Positions 17,378-26,542 of a stretch of DNA of 39,176 nt are shown here, piece by piece. A model generated the notes under the pieces. It saw only the letters and a program-made list of their open reading frames with translations, was not told the origin of the DNA and did no database searches. This DNA is from Acidobacteriota bacterium (GTDB lineage Bacteria; Acidobacteriota; Terriglobia; Terriglobales; Acidobacteriaceae). The translations under genes were made by a program, and so were the position numbers. Where the stretch lies: contig QIAN01000059.1 of NCBI GenBank assembly GCA_003225005.1, positions 1 to 39,176 of the forward strand. The letters run 5' to 3'. How positions within the stretch are numbered: position 1 is the first letter of the stretch; each line of letters begins with the position of its first letter.

Positions 17378-19793
17378 GTGATTGGTCAAATCATTTCGCA
17401 CTACCGAGTCATTGAGAAGTTGGGTGGCGGCGGGATGGGTGTGGTCTATAAGGCCGAGGACATAAAACTCGGGCGCTTCGTCGCTCTCAAATTCCTCCCC
17501 GACGATGTCGCCAAAGATCCGCAAGCTCTGAGCCGATTTCAACGCGAAGCCAAAGCCGCGTCGGCCCTGAATCATCCTAATATTTGCACCATCCATGAGA
17601 TCGACGAGCAAAATGGAATGGCGTTTATCGTCATGGAATTTCTCGATGGCGTGACGCTCAAGCACAGCATTGTCGGACGTCCGCTGGAGATGGAGACGGT
17701 GCTGACGCTGGGAAATCGAGATTGCGGACGCACTCGACGCCGCTCACGCTGAAGGGATTGTTCATCGCGACATCAAGCCTGCGAATCTTTTCGTGACCAA
17801 ACGCGGCCACGCCAAGATTCTTGACTTTGGATTAGCCAAGCTAACGCCGCTGGGCGGCCGAGTCGTTGAAGCAGCGGCAACCGTACAAGAGACAGCCATG
17901 AGCGAGGAGCACCTGACGAGTCCGGGTGCGACTCTGGGTACAGTGGCTTACATGTCCCCGGAGCAGGCGCGCGCCAAGGATCTTGACGCGCGTACGGATT
18001 TGTTCTCCTTTGGGGCGGTTCTGTACGAGATGACAACCGGGACGCTACCTTTTCGGGGCGAAAGTTCCGCGGTCATCTTCAATGCCATTCTGGAACGGCC
18101 ACCGGTGTCGGCTGCGAGGCTGAATCCCGATCTGCCCGCCGAACTGGAGCGAATCATCAACAAGGCGCTAGAAGAAGACCGCAACCTCCGCTACCAGCAT
18201 GCTTCGGAAATGCGCGCGACGAGGCGGCTGAGAGGGTTGGGGAAGAAAGTCGCCATCGCTGCGGTTGCCGCAGTCGTCTTGTTGGGAGCCTTCGGTCTTT
18301 GGCGGTGGTCTTCCTCTCAGAAGCCTTACGCGATGCCCGCGGCAAACGCACCCGCCGCGCAACCTGCGGTGCGGAGCGTGGCGGTGCTGCCCTTTCGCGA
18401 CCTCTCCCTTCGCCCCAGTGAAGAATCCTGGGGGATTGGCATGACCGACGCCATCATCACGCGACTGGCGTCGCTGCAAAATCTTGCTGTGCGACCCACG
18501 AGCGCGGTCTTGAAATACGCCAAAGAGCCTGCGGACCCTGGCAAGGCGGCAGAGGAACTCGGGGTGGATTCGGTCCTGGATGGCACTTACCAGCGGGTTG
18601 CGGGTGTGATGCGGGTCTCGGTACAACTGGTCGATCGCGACAACCGCGCTATGCGTTGGGCAGAACATTACGATCTGCGGGCTGACGACATGTTGAAGTT
18701 CCAGGATGAGGTCGCACAGAAAGTCGTGGAAGGACTGCGGGTACAGGTTTCCGGCCAGGAGCAGGAATCCCTGGCGGTTCGACCTACGACTTCACCAGAA
18801 GCCTACAATCTGTACTTGCAGGCGCGGTTCTACAAGAACGAATATTTCATGCGCACGCAGCTGGAGAGTCTTCATCAGGGACGACGCGCTCTTCAGCAAG
18901 CCGTAGTCTTGGATCCTTCGTTTGCCGACGCGTACGCGTTATTGGCATATCTCTATGGCTTGGAAAGTGCGAACGTTATAGCAAATGGCGCGCAGAATCT
19001 GGCCCAAGGGGAGAAGGCAGCACGTCGAGCACTCGAGTTGAAGCCGAATTTGTTGGAGGGGCTTCTCTCTCTCGGCGCAATACTGACCGAGGCTGGACGC
19101 AACATGGAGGCCATTCAAACGTTAAGGCAGGCCATGACACTGGCCCCTAACTCGGAGTGGGTATGGGATCAACTCGGCTACGTGTACCACTATGCCGGTC
19201 TGGACGATGCTGCCGAGAAAGCTTTCCGCCGCAGCGTTGAGTTAAACCCGACCACCACTCGTATCCACTGGATGCACGGACGTGCCCTCCTTTACGTGGG
19301 ACGCGCGCACGAGGCAGAACAAGAGATTAGGCAAGCGCTGGCCGAGAATCCGAACCATTTCAAGGCTATGGCATTCCTGGGCAAGTTCCTTTACTACCAG
19401 GGCAAGCTCGACGAGGCTGAGCCGGTGCTCAAACGGGCCGTGGAACTGGGCCGCGACAATGGTGATAATTCTGCCCAGGTGATGGCGGCGTTCCTGTATG
19501 CCTCTCGGGGCCAGCGGGACAAGATAGACCCGAGGATCTTAAAATCTCGACCCGCGGAGGTCATTGACGGCGACATTGCTTACTGGACAGGAGGCATTCA
19601 CGCGCTGCTCGGGGAAAAAGAACAGGCACTCGCCTGGTTGCGGAGGGCGGTGGAGGTCGGGAATCACAATTATCCGTGGTTTCAGAAGGACAAGAACTAC
19701 GACAGCTTACGCGGTGATCCCGAATACCAGCGCATCATGGCAGAAGTTCGGCAGCACTGGGAACAGTACAAACACGCGTTTGGTGCGTCGTAA
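17378..19793 (+). pseudogene. Ser/Thr protein kinase with TolB-like and TPR domains, one frameshift
   Basis: The two frames together encode one protein of about 804 residues. Frame 1 starts at GTG 17378 and has the kinase N-lobe ([18 protein letters not shown] with the glycine loop, VALKFLPDD with the Lys). One extra base near 17711-17716 shifts the frame just before the catalytic loop. Frame 2 then reads [27 protein letters not shown] and [10 protein letters not shown] membrane helix ([18 protein letters not shown]) follows, then a TolB-like/FlgO-type domain ([11 protein letters not shown]) and at least five TPR-like helices to the C-terminus. The linker [13 protein letters not shown] looks shortened compared with related acidobacterial kinases. 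With a single shift this may be a sequencing error; otherwise the kinase is dead but the TPR part could still be made. Confidence 0.88.
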
Positions 19794-19868
19794 CGTCTGG
19801 TAGTTTAGAGAATCACCCATCCCGAAGGAATTGGGTACCGCGAAGTGCGTTGGGACCTTGTGGGGTGG

Positions 19869-21683
19869 TTACACCCCGGCCTTCTTCTCTTCTAGCTCCG
19901 CCCAACGCGTATAAAGCGCATCCACTTTCTTTGCAGCTTCCTCCATCTCTGCGTGCGCAGTCACAAGACGTGGGCCGTCACTTGCGATTGCCGGTTCCTC
20001 GAGCTGGGCGAGTTTCGTCTCTAACACCTCTTGGGCGTCGGCGACGCGCTGCTCAATGACGGCATATTCGCGCGCTTCCAGGTATGAGAGCTTTCTTTTC
20101 GCCGGCAGCGGCAACTCTACCGAAACTGCAGTCTGGTTGCCGAGACGAGCTTCCGCCTTCATCGCGGACGTGCGCCCTCCCTGCCATGACTCCCATTGCG
20201 AATAGTCAGCAAAACTTTCGGCACCGCCCTGGCCATCCAGGCCAACTACGATGCTCGACACCCGATCGAGCATGTAGCGGTCATGCGTGACCAGAACCAG
20301 GGAGCCGCGAAACTCGAGCAAGCTCTGTTCCAATATTTCGAGCGTCGGAATGTCAAGGTCATTCGTGGGTTCATCTAGCAAGAGAACATCGGCGGGCTGG
20401 AGCATAAGCTGAGCGAGGAGAACGCGAGCCCGCTCGCCTCCAGAGAGGCGTTCGACGGGTTGATCGAGCTGCTCTCCAGTAAACAGAAACCTCGCCGCCC
20501 ACGCTGCCACGTGAATCACCCGATCCTGGTAAATTACTGAATCGCCTTCCGGAGCGAGAGCGCGGCGCAGGGTGACACTCGTGTCAAGCTCGCGGCTCTG
20601 GTCGAAGTAGACAACGCGTAGCCACTCGGCCCGCCGAATCTCCCCAGCAGTTGGCGGCAGATCTCCGCGCAAGAGTCGTAGCAACGTCGTTTTGCCGCTG
20701 CCATTCGGTCCGACCAACCCCACCCGCATTCCCGCGGTAAGGATGAAGTTGAGCATCTCGAAGAGCGTACGATCTCCGATCTGGTACGCGACATTCTTCA
20801 ATTCTATCAACCGTTTAGTCTTGCGATCGGTGGCCGAGAAATCGATTTGAGCTGTGCCGATTCGGGTTCTTTCGTTCAAGTCCGCAAGGTCTCCGATTAA
20901 CTCGTTCGCTTTGTCGATACGGGCCTTCGACTTCCTTGTCCGGGCTTTGGCTCCGCGACGCAGCCATTCAATCTCCGAATGAACCAGGTTTTCGAGCGTT
21001 TCCTGTCTTTTCGACTGAGCGTGCAGAAATTCTTCCTTCTTCTCGAGGAACGTGCTGTAGTTTCCGTGCACGCGCAGAATTCCGTTTGGATATACGCGGT
21101 TGAGCTCAGCCATCTCGGTCGCAACATTTTCGAGAAAGTAGCGGTCATGACTCACGACGACACATGCGAATGGCGATTGATGGAGCAGTGTTTCGAGCCA
21201 CTCGATTCCGGCGAGATCCAAATGGTTGGTAGGTTCATCCAGCAGCAGGATATCCGGCTCCTGAACCAGCGCTTCGACAAGGGCCAAGCGTTTCTGCCAG
21301 CCTCCAGACAATGCCGTCGCTTCCGCTTCCACATGTTCGAAGCCCGCACGGCCCAGTGTCTCGGCGAAGCGCGTGCCGCGCTCCGACTGTGGCACTCCGG
21401 CCCCTTCCATTGCATGCTCTACAACAGACCGCACCGTGTCACCGGACTTGAACTTAGAATCCTGCTGAACGCAGGTGACTCGAATCCGTTTTCGGACCGC
21501 CACATCGCCGTCGTCGGGGTCTTCGCTGCCCGCCAGAATCCGAAGAAGTGTGGACTTACCCGAGCCATTCGGGCCAATGAGACCGATACGATCGCCCTCG
21601 GAGAGGGTAAAGCAGACGTCCTGAAAGAGCGGATTGGCTCCAAAGGCTTTGGAGATTCCCTGAGCATTTATAATCGGCGGCAA
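19869..21683 (-). CDS. uup: ABC-F family ATPase, Uup type
   Basis: Soluble tandem ABC ATPase of the ABC-F group, which acts on ribosomes or DNA transactions and not in transport (604 residues). Domain 1 has Walker A IGPNGSGKSTLL, signature LSGGWQKR and Walker B DILLLDEPTNHLD. Domain 2 has VGPNGSGKTTLL, LSGGERARV and DVLLLDEPTNDLD. The linker between them is the charged, helical ABC-F interdomain region. The C-terminal about 80 residues are a coiled coil (YLEAREYAVIEQRVADAQEV...), which marks the Uup subfamily. Uup in E. coli affects precise transposon excision and ribosome function. The frame of the neighbouring EamA gene is divergent. Confidence 0.93.
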   Translation of the reverse strand: MPPIINAQGISKAFGANPLFQDVCFTLSEGDRIGLIGPNGSGKSTLLRILAGSEDPDDGDVAVRKRIRVTCVQQDSKFKSGDTVRSVVEHAMEGAGVPQSERGTRFAETLGRAGFEHVEAEATALSGGWQKRLALVEALVQEPDILLLDEPTNHLDLAGIEWLETLLHQSPFACVVVSHDRYFLENVATEMAELNRVYPNGILRVHGNYSTFLEKKEEFLHAQSKRQETLENLVHSEIEWLRRGAKARTRKSKARIDKANELIGDLADLNERTRIGTAQIDFSATDRKTKRLIELKNVAYQIGDRTLFEMLNFILTAGMRVGLVGPNGSGKTTLLRLLRGDLPPTAGEIRRAEWLRVVYFDQSRELDTSVTLRRALAPEGDSVIYQDRVIHVAAWAARFLFTGEQLDQPVERLSGGERARVLLAQLMLQPADVLLLDEPTNDLDIPTLEILEQSLLEFRGSLVLVTHDRYMLDRVSSIVVGLDGQGGAESFADYSQWESWQGGRTSAMKAEARLGNQTAVSVELPLPAKRKLSYLEAREYAVIEQRVADAQEVLETKLAQLEEPAIASDGPRLVTAHAEMEEAAKKVDALYTRWAELEEKKAGV

Positions 21684-21857
21684 CGGCTTGCGATCTCCCC
21701 ACTGGCTGTTTTGAGCTTATCAGGAAATGCGGGCAAGGGAGGCTCCGCGTCCCCTCTGACCGTGTCGAAAAGGTTTCGAACTCACCACGGACGCAAAGTG
21801 AATTTCCAAGCTGGCATCGGCGTTTGAACGGAGAAAATCAGAGAACGGAGGTCGACC

Positions 21858-22868
21858 ATCCAACATTCGAAGAATCTAAGCGGAGTCTGGTGTTCTCCGC
21901 ATCCTCTTCGGGGCTACGCGTTTATCGCTGCCGCCACGTTTCTTTGGGGAATATCGGCCGCGCTTGGCCGGGCCGCATTCACGGGAAAGTTGTCCTTCAC
22001 GAGCAGTTCGTTGCGGCCTATTGATCCGCTGATTCTTTCGCAGACGCGCACCACGTTTTCTTTGCTGGTTCTATTGCCGGTGCTTCTCGTTCTTCGCGGC
22101 TGGCAGCGTCTCAAACTTCCTGGCAGGGATCTTGCTCAGTGCCTTGTGCTCGGAGTGCTGGGCGTGGCCGTATCGAATTACTTTTATTATGTGGCTATTC
22201 AGAAGACGAACGTGGCTACCGCCATCATCCTGCAATACACTGCGCCGGTGTGGGTGCTCCTTTACGTGGTGGCGCGCGGGCGGCAGAAGCTGTCGCTGCA
22301 AAAAGTGGCAGCGGTCGGACTCGCAGTCACGGGAATTGCGCTAGTCATCGGCATTGTGGGCGGAACCAGCACGAGCCAGAATGCCAACAACTTTCTGCGT
22401 CTGAATCCCGCGGGACTGTTGGCTGCTCTTCTGGCGTCATTTTCTTTTGCCTTCTACAACATTGTCGGACATGGCGTCCTCGCCCGCTACGACCGCTGGC
22501 GAGTGCTGCTCTGGACTCTTACTTCTGCATCGGCGTTCTGGTTATTTGTGAATCCGCCCTGGAGAATCGCCGCCGTGCACTACGCGGCTGTGCAATGGGC
22601 ATTCCTGTTCGTATTCTCGATGATCTCGGTGCTCGGCGCCTTCTCTCTCTATTTCCTCGGACTACAGCATCTGGAACCCACACGCGCCATCATCGCGAGT
22701 TGCCTCGAGCCGGTGTTCTCAATTTTGCTGGCTGCGGCGCTGCTTGGGGAAGTGATGCATTCGGTTCAGACCGTGGGGATCGTGCTGGTTCTGGCGGCTA
22801 TCGTCATCGTGCAGCTTCCCAGCCGCGCTGACGCAGAAGCATCCGTTGTGGTCGAACCAATTGAGTAG
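21858..22868 (+). CDS. EamA/DMT-family transporter with no standard start codon at the expected site
   Basis: Ten-helix drug/metabolite transporter (two EamA repeats) in the inner membrane. The coding frame clearly extends upstream of the first standard start (TTG 21990): it includes helix 1 (GYAFIAAATFLWGISAALGR), which the TTG start would lose. The frame is open back to a stop at 21825 but has no ATG, GTG or TTG there. A GGAGG at 21847-21851 stands 6 bases before an in-frame ATC at 21858, exactly where a start belongs. Either ATC is used, an ATG was mutated, or a read error occurred. Later motifs such as YYVAIQKTNVATAIILQYTA and LGLQHLEPTRAIIASCLEP confirm the family. Exported substrate unknown. 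Confidence 0.8.
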   Translation: MQHSKNLSGVWCSPHPLRGYAFIAAATFLWGISAALGRAAFTGKLSFTSSSLRPIDPLILSQTRTTFSLLVLLPVLLVLRGWQRLKLPGRDLAQCLVLGVLGVAVSNYFYYVAIQKTNVATAIILQYTAPVWVLLYVVARGRQKLSLQKVAAVGLAVTGIALVIGIVGGTSTSQNANNFLRLNPAGLLAALLASFSFAFYNIVGHGVLARYDRWRVLLWTLTSASAFWLFVNPPWRIAAVHYAAVQWAFLFVFSMISVLGAFSLYFLGLQHLEPTRAIIASCLEPVFSILLAAALLGEVMHSVQTVGIVLVLAAIVIVQLPSRADAEASVVVEPIE

Positions 22869-23285
22869 GGATCTCGAGGAGTAGCCGACTTGTGGAGCAC
22901 GATATTGCGGCTCGATTCGGATCAGGCCGCCTCGCTCGGAGCCTCCTCTCGTTCATGCGCCGAAGAGCGCTGTCGTTCAGCTATTCGCGCCACAGGGTCG
23001 TTGGCGGCGCAAGGCGATGTAGTCTTTGAGCGCGAGACTGAGCTGGGCTTTCTATTCGTGCGCAGCGGGACAATACTGGCTCGCCGCCGACTGCTGGAAG
23101 ATCTGCATTCTTTTCGGTAAACTCGACCGAATTCTTGCGTGAGCGGTGGCCTGCCGAGGTTTGGAACATAGGCTATTCACGATTGGTTGTGGGTGCAACG
23201 GCGATTTTCGGCGCAATCGACCGAACGGCGCGGTGATTTTGCCCTTCCTCAAAAGCACGAGTAGAGATTACCAAAAGGAGGCGAC
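22869..23285. other. Gene-free stretch of about 420 bp
   Basis: I find no supportable gene. Short frames on both strands lack a ribosome binding site and family features. A minus-strand fragment near 22985-23045 (reading LALKDYIALRRQRP before a stop) looks peptide-like and could be an eroded gene end. No hairpin terminator stands out. Confidence 0.3.
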
Positions 23286-23468
23286 GTGGACTTTGTCATG
23301 TTTGAAGATGTGGACGGCATGGAAGTCTTTGTGAACCCCGAACGAGTTATTTGGGTCAGAGAGTATCCCGGCCAAACTACAGTAATCAGCTGCGGAGACG
23401 AGGACAAGTTTGCAGTACGCCTCAGCCCGGCTCAAACCGTTGCCGCATTGGGCAAGGCAGTTCGCTAA
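23286..23468 (+). CDS. Small FlbD-like protein of unknown role
   Basis: A 60-residue protein with a GTG start, directly preceded by a perfect AAAGGAGG 4 bases upstream. The pattern FVNPERVIWVREYPGQTTVI resembles FlbD-type small beta-rich proteins (an NP-x-x-I/V-x-x-I core followed by a short hairpin), which are found with flagellar genes or alone. There are no flagellar genes nearby. It is predicted to be soluble and acidic. The strong ribosome site supports it being real; the function is unknown. Confidence 0.6.
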   Translation: MDFVMFEDVDGMEVFVNPERVIWVREYPGQTTVISCGDEDKFAVRLSPAQTVAALGKAVR

Positions 23469-23634
23469 ACCGTAGGGTGTCTATTTCGATGGGTTGCTGT
23501 TTCCCAGAGCAAGCCCAGCCAAACTACTAACCATATACATCGTTGGTGAGAGCAGGCGTCAATTACCACTCAGAACCTGGTCGATGAGTGCATTGGTGAT
23601 GTTTTCGCCAAGAAGCCTACGGTCAGGTGCTAAC

Positions 23635-24020
23635 TTAGCTGCCCCAGTCGCAAGTCATTCCGATCGCCTCTAATCGTGGTGGTGCCCTTATGGTGGCCTG
23701 ATACAAAGGGCATCGGAGCGAACGGGATGTTGCCTTCGCTATCTGCCTTGGTCTTCACCGGATGCTTCTCGCCATACGATTGGCCATCGAAAGACACATC
23801 GCTGTGGGGGGAACCCACTACCTACAAAGTATGCCAGTTCGAAATGTGGAAGCAGACGTTCGACACTCGGAGTGCGACCTCTGCCCTTCGCAAAGATGGG
23901 GTCGGGCACGATAACGACAGCCACCCTGTTGTCCCCCGCGACCAATGCCAGGGAGTACAGCTCACCTTTCGCTGGATTGAAGGTGAAATCAATGGGTTCA
24001 TCTCTGGAGTCCGCTGACAA
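23635..24020 (-). pseudogene. Decayed secreted-type hypothetical protein
   Basis: The minus strand carries a broken gene. Frame 1 reads PIDFTFNPAKGELYSLALVA and VVIVPDPIFAKGRGRTPSVE then FELAYFVGSGFPP. At a run of six G (23806-23811 on the plus strand) the frame must shift to give SDVSFDGQSYGEKHP and MPFVSGHHKGTTTI. A further shift near the end restores a CDWGS end at the TAA at 23635. These motifs are internally consistent with one small beta-rich protein, perhaps of a family common in soil acidobacteria, but I cannot name it. The TTG at 24020 is only the first start in frame; the true 5' end may be lost. Confidence 0.5.
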
Positions 24021-24143
24021 TGGGTTGAATGAATATTGGCAGAAGTTGGACGGGGAAGGTGTTTGCTTTGTGGCTTTACCGATAAAGACGGCGGACGTCT
24101 GGCTTCAGTTCGTTTCTCCCTGGAGCGGCGAGGAGGAGCTGAC

Positions 24144-24470
24144 ATGCTGAAAGCTGTGAGGGAGTCAGTTCACAAGATGACGAGCCATCTGCAGCTCATA
24201 AGCGGCTCCTTGGAAATGGAAGACTACACCAAGGCCTTGGGGAAGACGAGGGAAACCATAAAGGAACTGCACGCGCTAGCGACGAGTCTAGCGGGGCTGG
24301 CGAACGTGGGGATGACAGTGCCGCAGGATGGAGCGGTCGTGGTTCCGCATGGCTCCACAGTGGTGAGCCACGAAGATGTGAACGTGGACGTCGACAGTGA
24401 TGAAGTGCGATCAGTTGACAAGAACGAAGTACGCGCCGGTCATGGGAACGATAATCCGAAGACGAAATGA
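24144..24470 (+). CDS. Small protein with histidine-kinase-like dimerisation helices (no ATPase domain)
   Basis: A 108-residue protein with ATG at 24144 and a GAGGAGG 7-8 bases upstream. Residues 5-60 form two predicted helices: ESVHKMTSHLQLISGSLEM and DYTKALGKTRETIKELHAL followed by ATSLAGLANVG. This resembles the H-box and second helix of HisKA_2/HWE kinases (HHxxKNxLQxI) and the Spo0B phosphotransferase hairpin (HxxxNxLQLIxGxL...Y). No ATP-binding domain follows; the rest is a Val/His/Asp-rich tail. A phosphotransfer role is inference. The frame is open upstream to TTG 24036 and includes a CLLC pair, so a longer form is possible, but the ribosome site favours 24144. Confidence 0.6.
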   Translation: MLKAVRESVHKMTSHLQLISGSLEMEDYTKALGKTRETIKELHALATSLAGLANVGMTVPQDGAVVVPHGSTVVSHEDVNVDVDSDEVRSVDKNEVRAGHGNDNPKTK

Positions 24471-24784
24471 GGACTTGATTGCGATCAATTCGAGTGCAGT
24501 CTCGCATACATCAAATGTGTGCCTGGAGTCCCCACGTGAAATGAGCCCGGCATGGTACGAACGGATTCAGCCAGTACCGAACAAAGAGGCGCGAAGGATT
24601 CTGCTGGCGCGGACTACTTCGCTTCGCCTCTATGGGGCGATGTCCAGGGCGATGTCCCATGGGGGCGACAGCCGACGAGTACGGCCAGACTGGGCTGAAG
24701 TGGCTTGAGTAGATTCACGAAGCAGATCTCCAGTGAAATGGAGGTGGCTGCCAAAAGAATTGCCAACTCATCTAAAATTAGAAC
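24471..24784. other. Gap with no convincing gene
   Basis: A frame from 24397 to 24708 is open on the plus strand and overlaps the previous gene, but it has no ribosome site, no family feature and unusual composition. I see no repeat, RNA gene or clear promoter. Confidence 0.3.
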
Positions 24785-25012
24785 ATGCAGGCAGTGGCGA
24801 TAAAAAAGAGTAGCCGCGAGAAAACCATAGGCTTCCAAGAGATGGGAACGCTCAGGTGTGACGGTTGCGGGGAGGAATTCTTCATCGGCCACAACCCAAA
24901 ATCGGTAGATAAGTGGGTCGCAGAAAAGCAAGCAAAGTGGCTGGAAAAAGTCTTGGCGGAAGAGCACGAGCGCGACAAGAAGCATTCCGACCGAATCGAA
25001 CTGCCTTACTAG
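24785..25012 (+). CDS. Small CxxC (half zinc-ribbon) protein
   Basis: A 75-residue frame containing LRCDGCGEEFFIGH, one CxxC knuckle, followed by a charged helix (EKQAKWLEKVLAEEHERD). A single knuckle could bind zinc as a dimer. ATG 24785 has no clear ribosome site; ATG 24842, right before the CxxC, is an alternative that gives 56 residues. No neighbour explains a function. Confidence 0.5.
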   Translation: MQAVAIKKSSREKTIGFQEMGTLRCDGCGEEFFIGHNPKSVDKWVAEKQAKWLEKVLAEEHERDKKHSDRIELPY

Positions 25013-25170
25013 CGGCTTGAGCAGGAGATTGTTCTCGAAAACAGGCCTCTCGCTCATTGACTTTGATTGTGAGTGTGAGGCGATTTTTCACCAGTTTGAC
25101 ATCGCGGCGCCTCCGGCGTAGCTTTGGGTGTTTTTGTAGCCCATATCACAAACCACTCAAGGAGAAAAAC

Positions 25171-25563
25171 ATGCGAGTGCGACTAGCGCTTTTTGGGGCT
25201 GTGCTGTGTCTCTATCTCGCCCCGACCCTCTGCGCCCAGGATGCGGTCAAGGTTGATCCCAAGCATTACACAGTAGTGACCGAAAATGACCAAGTAAGGG
25301 TTTTGAAGGTGCACTACGGCCCACACGAGAAATCGGTAATGCACAGTCATCCCGCCACGGTTGCGGTGTTCCTTACCGATGCCAAGGCGCAGTTCACGTT
25401 TCCGGACAGCAAAACGCAAGATTTAGTCATCAAGGGGGGCGATGCCCAGTACAGCCTGGCCACAACCCACTTGCCGGAGAACACCGGTGAGCAGGGGATG
25501 GATCTGGTCGTAATCGAGCTCAAGGGTAAGGCAGCCAAGTCAGCGAAAGCTGCGACGAGGTAA
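25171..25563 (+). CDS. Exported small cupin-fold protein
   Basis: A 130-residue protein with a signal peptide ending at about residue 22 (LALFGAVLCLYLAPTLCAQ). The body is a single cupin-like barrel: VRVLKVHYGPHEKSVMHSHP contains the metal-site histidines (two in HSH plus PHEK) of cupin motif 1, and motif 2 is weak. ATG 25171 is chosen because AAGGAGA lies just upstream; the open frame to 25057 has no support. The C-terminus is Lys/Ala-rich. Likely periplasmic; substrate unknown. Confidence 0.75.
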   Translation: MRVRLALFGAVLCLYLAPTLCAQDAVKVDPKHYTVVTENDQVRVLKVHYGPHEKSVMHSHPATVAVFLTDAKAQFTFPDSKTQDLVIKGGDAQYSLATTHLPENTGEQGMDLVVIELKGKAAKSAKAATR

Positions 25564-25593
25564 TTTCCGGCTCGGGATGTAAGGGTCCGAGAG

Positions 25594-26028
25594 ATGACAA
25601 GCCAGAGAGAGGGCCAGCTACGGCTCTCGCAGAGAATTACACCGCAGCGTGGTGTAGCCAGAACGCCGCGAGAGTAGCTGGCTACTCGCTGGACGGCTCG
25701 CTCCGCGTCAATGCTGAGCCCCCGGCTGTGGGTCGTGATGCCATCGCCGTTGCGGCCCCGGGGATGCATGGCCGCCTTCCCCGACCTGGAGGTAATCATG
25801 GACAACATCGTTGTTGATGGTGATCAGACGGTTTACTGCTGGACACTCGTGGGTACGAACACCGGTCCAGGCGGGACCGGGAAACGCGTTCACATCAGCG
25901 GTTTTGAAGAGTGGAGGATGGGAGCAGACGGACTTGTTGGCGAGTCAGGCGGGTATTTCGACAGTGCAGAATACCTGCGTCAACTCGAACCGGGCGTCAA
26001 CGAGTCTCCGTCGACAACCTTCCGTTAA
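25594..26028 (+). pseudogene. SnoaL-like / NTF2-fold protein with two compensating frameshifts
   Basis: The 435-bp span equals the normal length of a SnoaL-type polyketide cyclase-like protein (about 144 residues). The start and end share one frame, but the middle (about 25615-25765) is readable only in another: ENYTAAWCSQNAARVAGYSL and NAEPPAVGRDAIAVAA. The last part, FPDLEVIMDNIVVDGD then GTGKRVHISGFEEWRMGADG, is the typical C-terminal sheet. Shifts are needed near 25605-25617 and near 25765. Two disruptions argue for decay, although the residues themselves remain well preserved, so it must be recent. The function of intact relatives is often unknown. Confidence 0.7.
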
Positions 26029-26132
26029 TTGCACCGGAAGCAAACTGTTGCTAACACCCGTTGAAAAACTCTTTTCAGAGTGTTTCGACGAGCGAAGTTC
26101 GCTTGTAAGTTATTGAAGCTCCGTCGCTGTAG

Positions 26133-26335
26133 GCGCTGACATCACTGCTTCGGCTCCTTTTCAACACCCACGGCGGTTTCTCAAACTACCGGGTCAATGA
26201 GTTCTTCTATGAGATGTTACGCCAAGAATGCTCGGAATGGGTGGACACTTTGGTAGGACTTGGCGTCCGGTGAGCGAACCAACTGTGTTCGACGATCTGT
26301 ACGACGCCAGTCTCGATGCCACAGCGATGGCCTGA
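26133..26335 (+). pseudogene. Fragment of an unidentified protein
   Basis: A stretch reading NTHGGFSNYRVNEFFYEMLR and QECSEWVDTLVGLGVR hits a stop at 26271, then continues one frame over as EPTVFDDLYDASLDATAMA to a stop at 26333. The amino acid pattern is clearly protein-like (amphipathic helices, conserved-looking aromatic residues). No start is visible upstream. I do not recognise the family. Confidence 0.4.
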
Positions 26336-26340
26336 AGTGA

Positions 26341-26485
26341 TTATTCTGAAGGCTTGCGCAGCAGAGAATCAAGGGCCTGTGTCTTCTGATTGAGAACGAC
26401 GTTCAGTTTCCTCGCGAGATCCGTCAACTTCGCAGGGTTCCTTAGAGGCCAACGCCGATAGCTGCTGCCACTGCTCAAAGTTCAT
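26341..26485 (-). pseudogene. Small decayed gene, about 48 residues
   Basis: From ATG 26485 the frame reads MNFEQWQQLSALASKE. After one extra base near 26445 it continues as PAKLTDLARKLNVVLNQKTQ then ALDSLLRKPSE and stops at 26341. It is an all-helical small protein of a kind often annotated as hypothetical. There is no strong ribosome site. Confidence 0.4.
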
Positions 26486-26542
26486 CGACACATCTCGGAC
26501 GGTATGAAAAATTGTGCTTGGCGAATCCCCTGTTTGCAGCCC

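Noticed and set aside
22890-23120. Open frame of 76 codons after the EamA gene
   Set aside because: It has no ribosome site and no recognisable pattern; the overlapping frames on the minus strand are equally long.
24397-24708. Open frame of 103 codons overlapping the H-box protein
   Set aside because: It has no ribosome site, overlaps a better-supported gene by 74 bp and shows no family feature.
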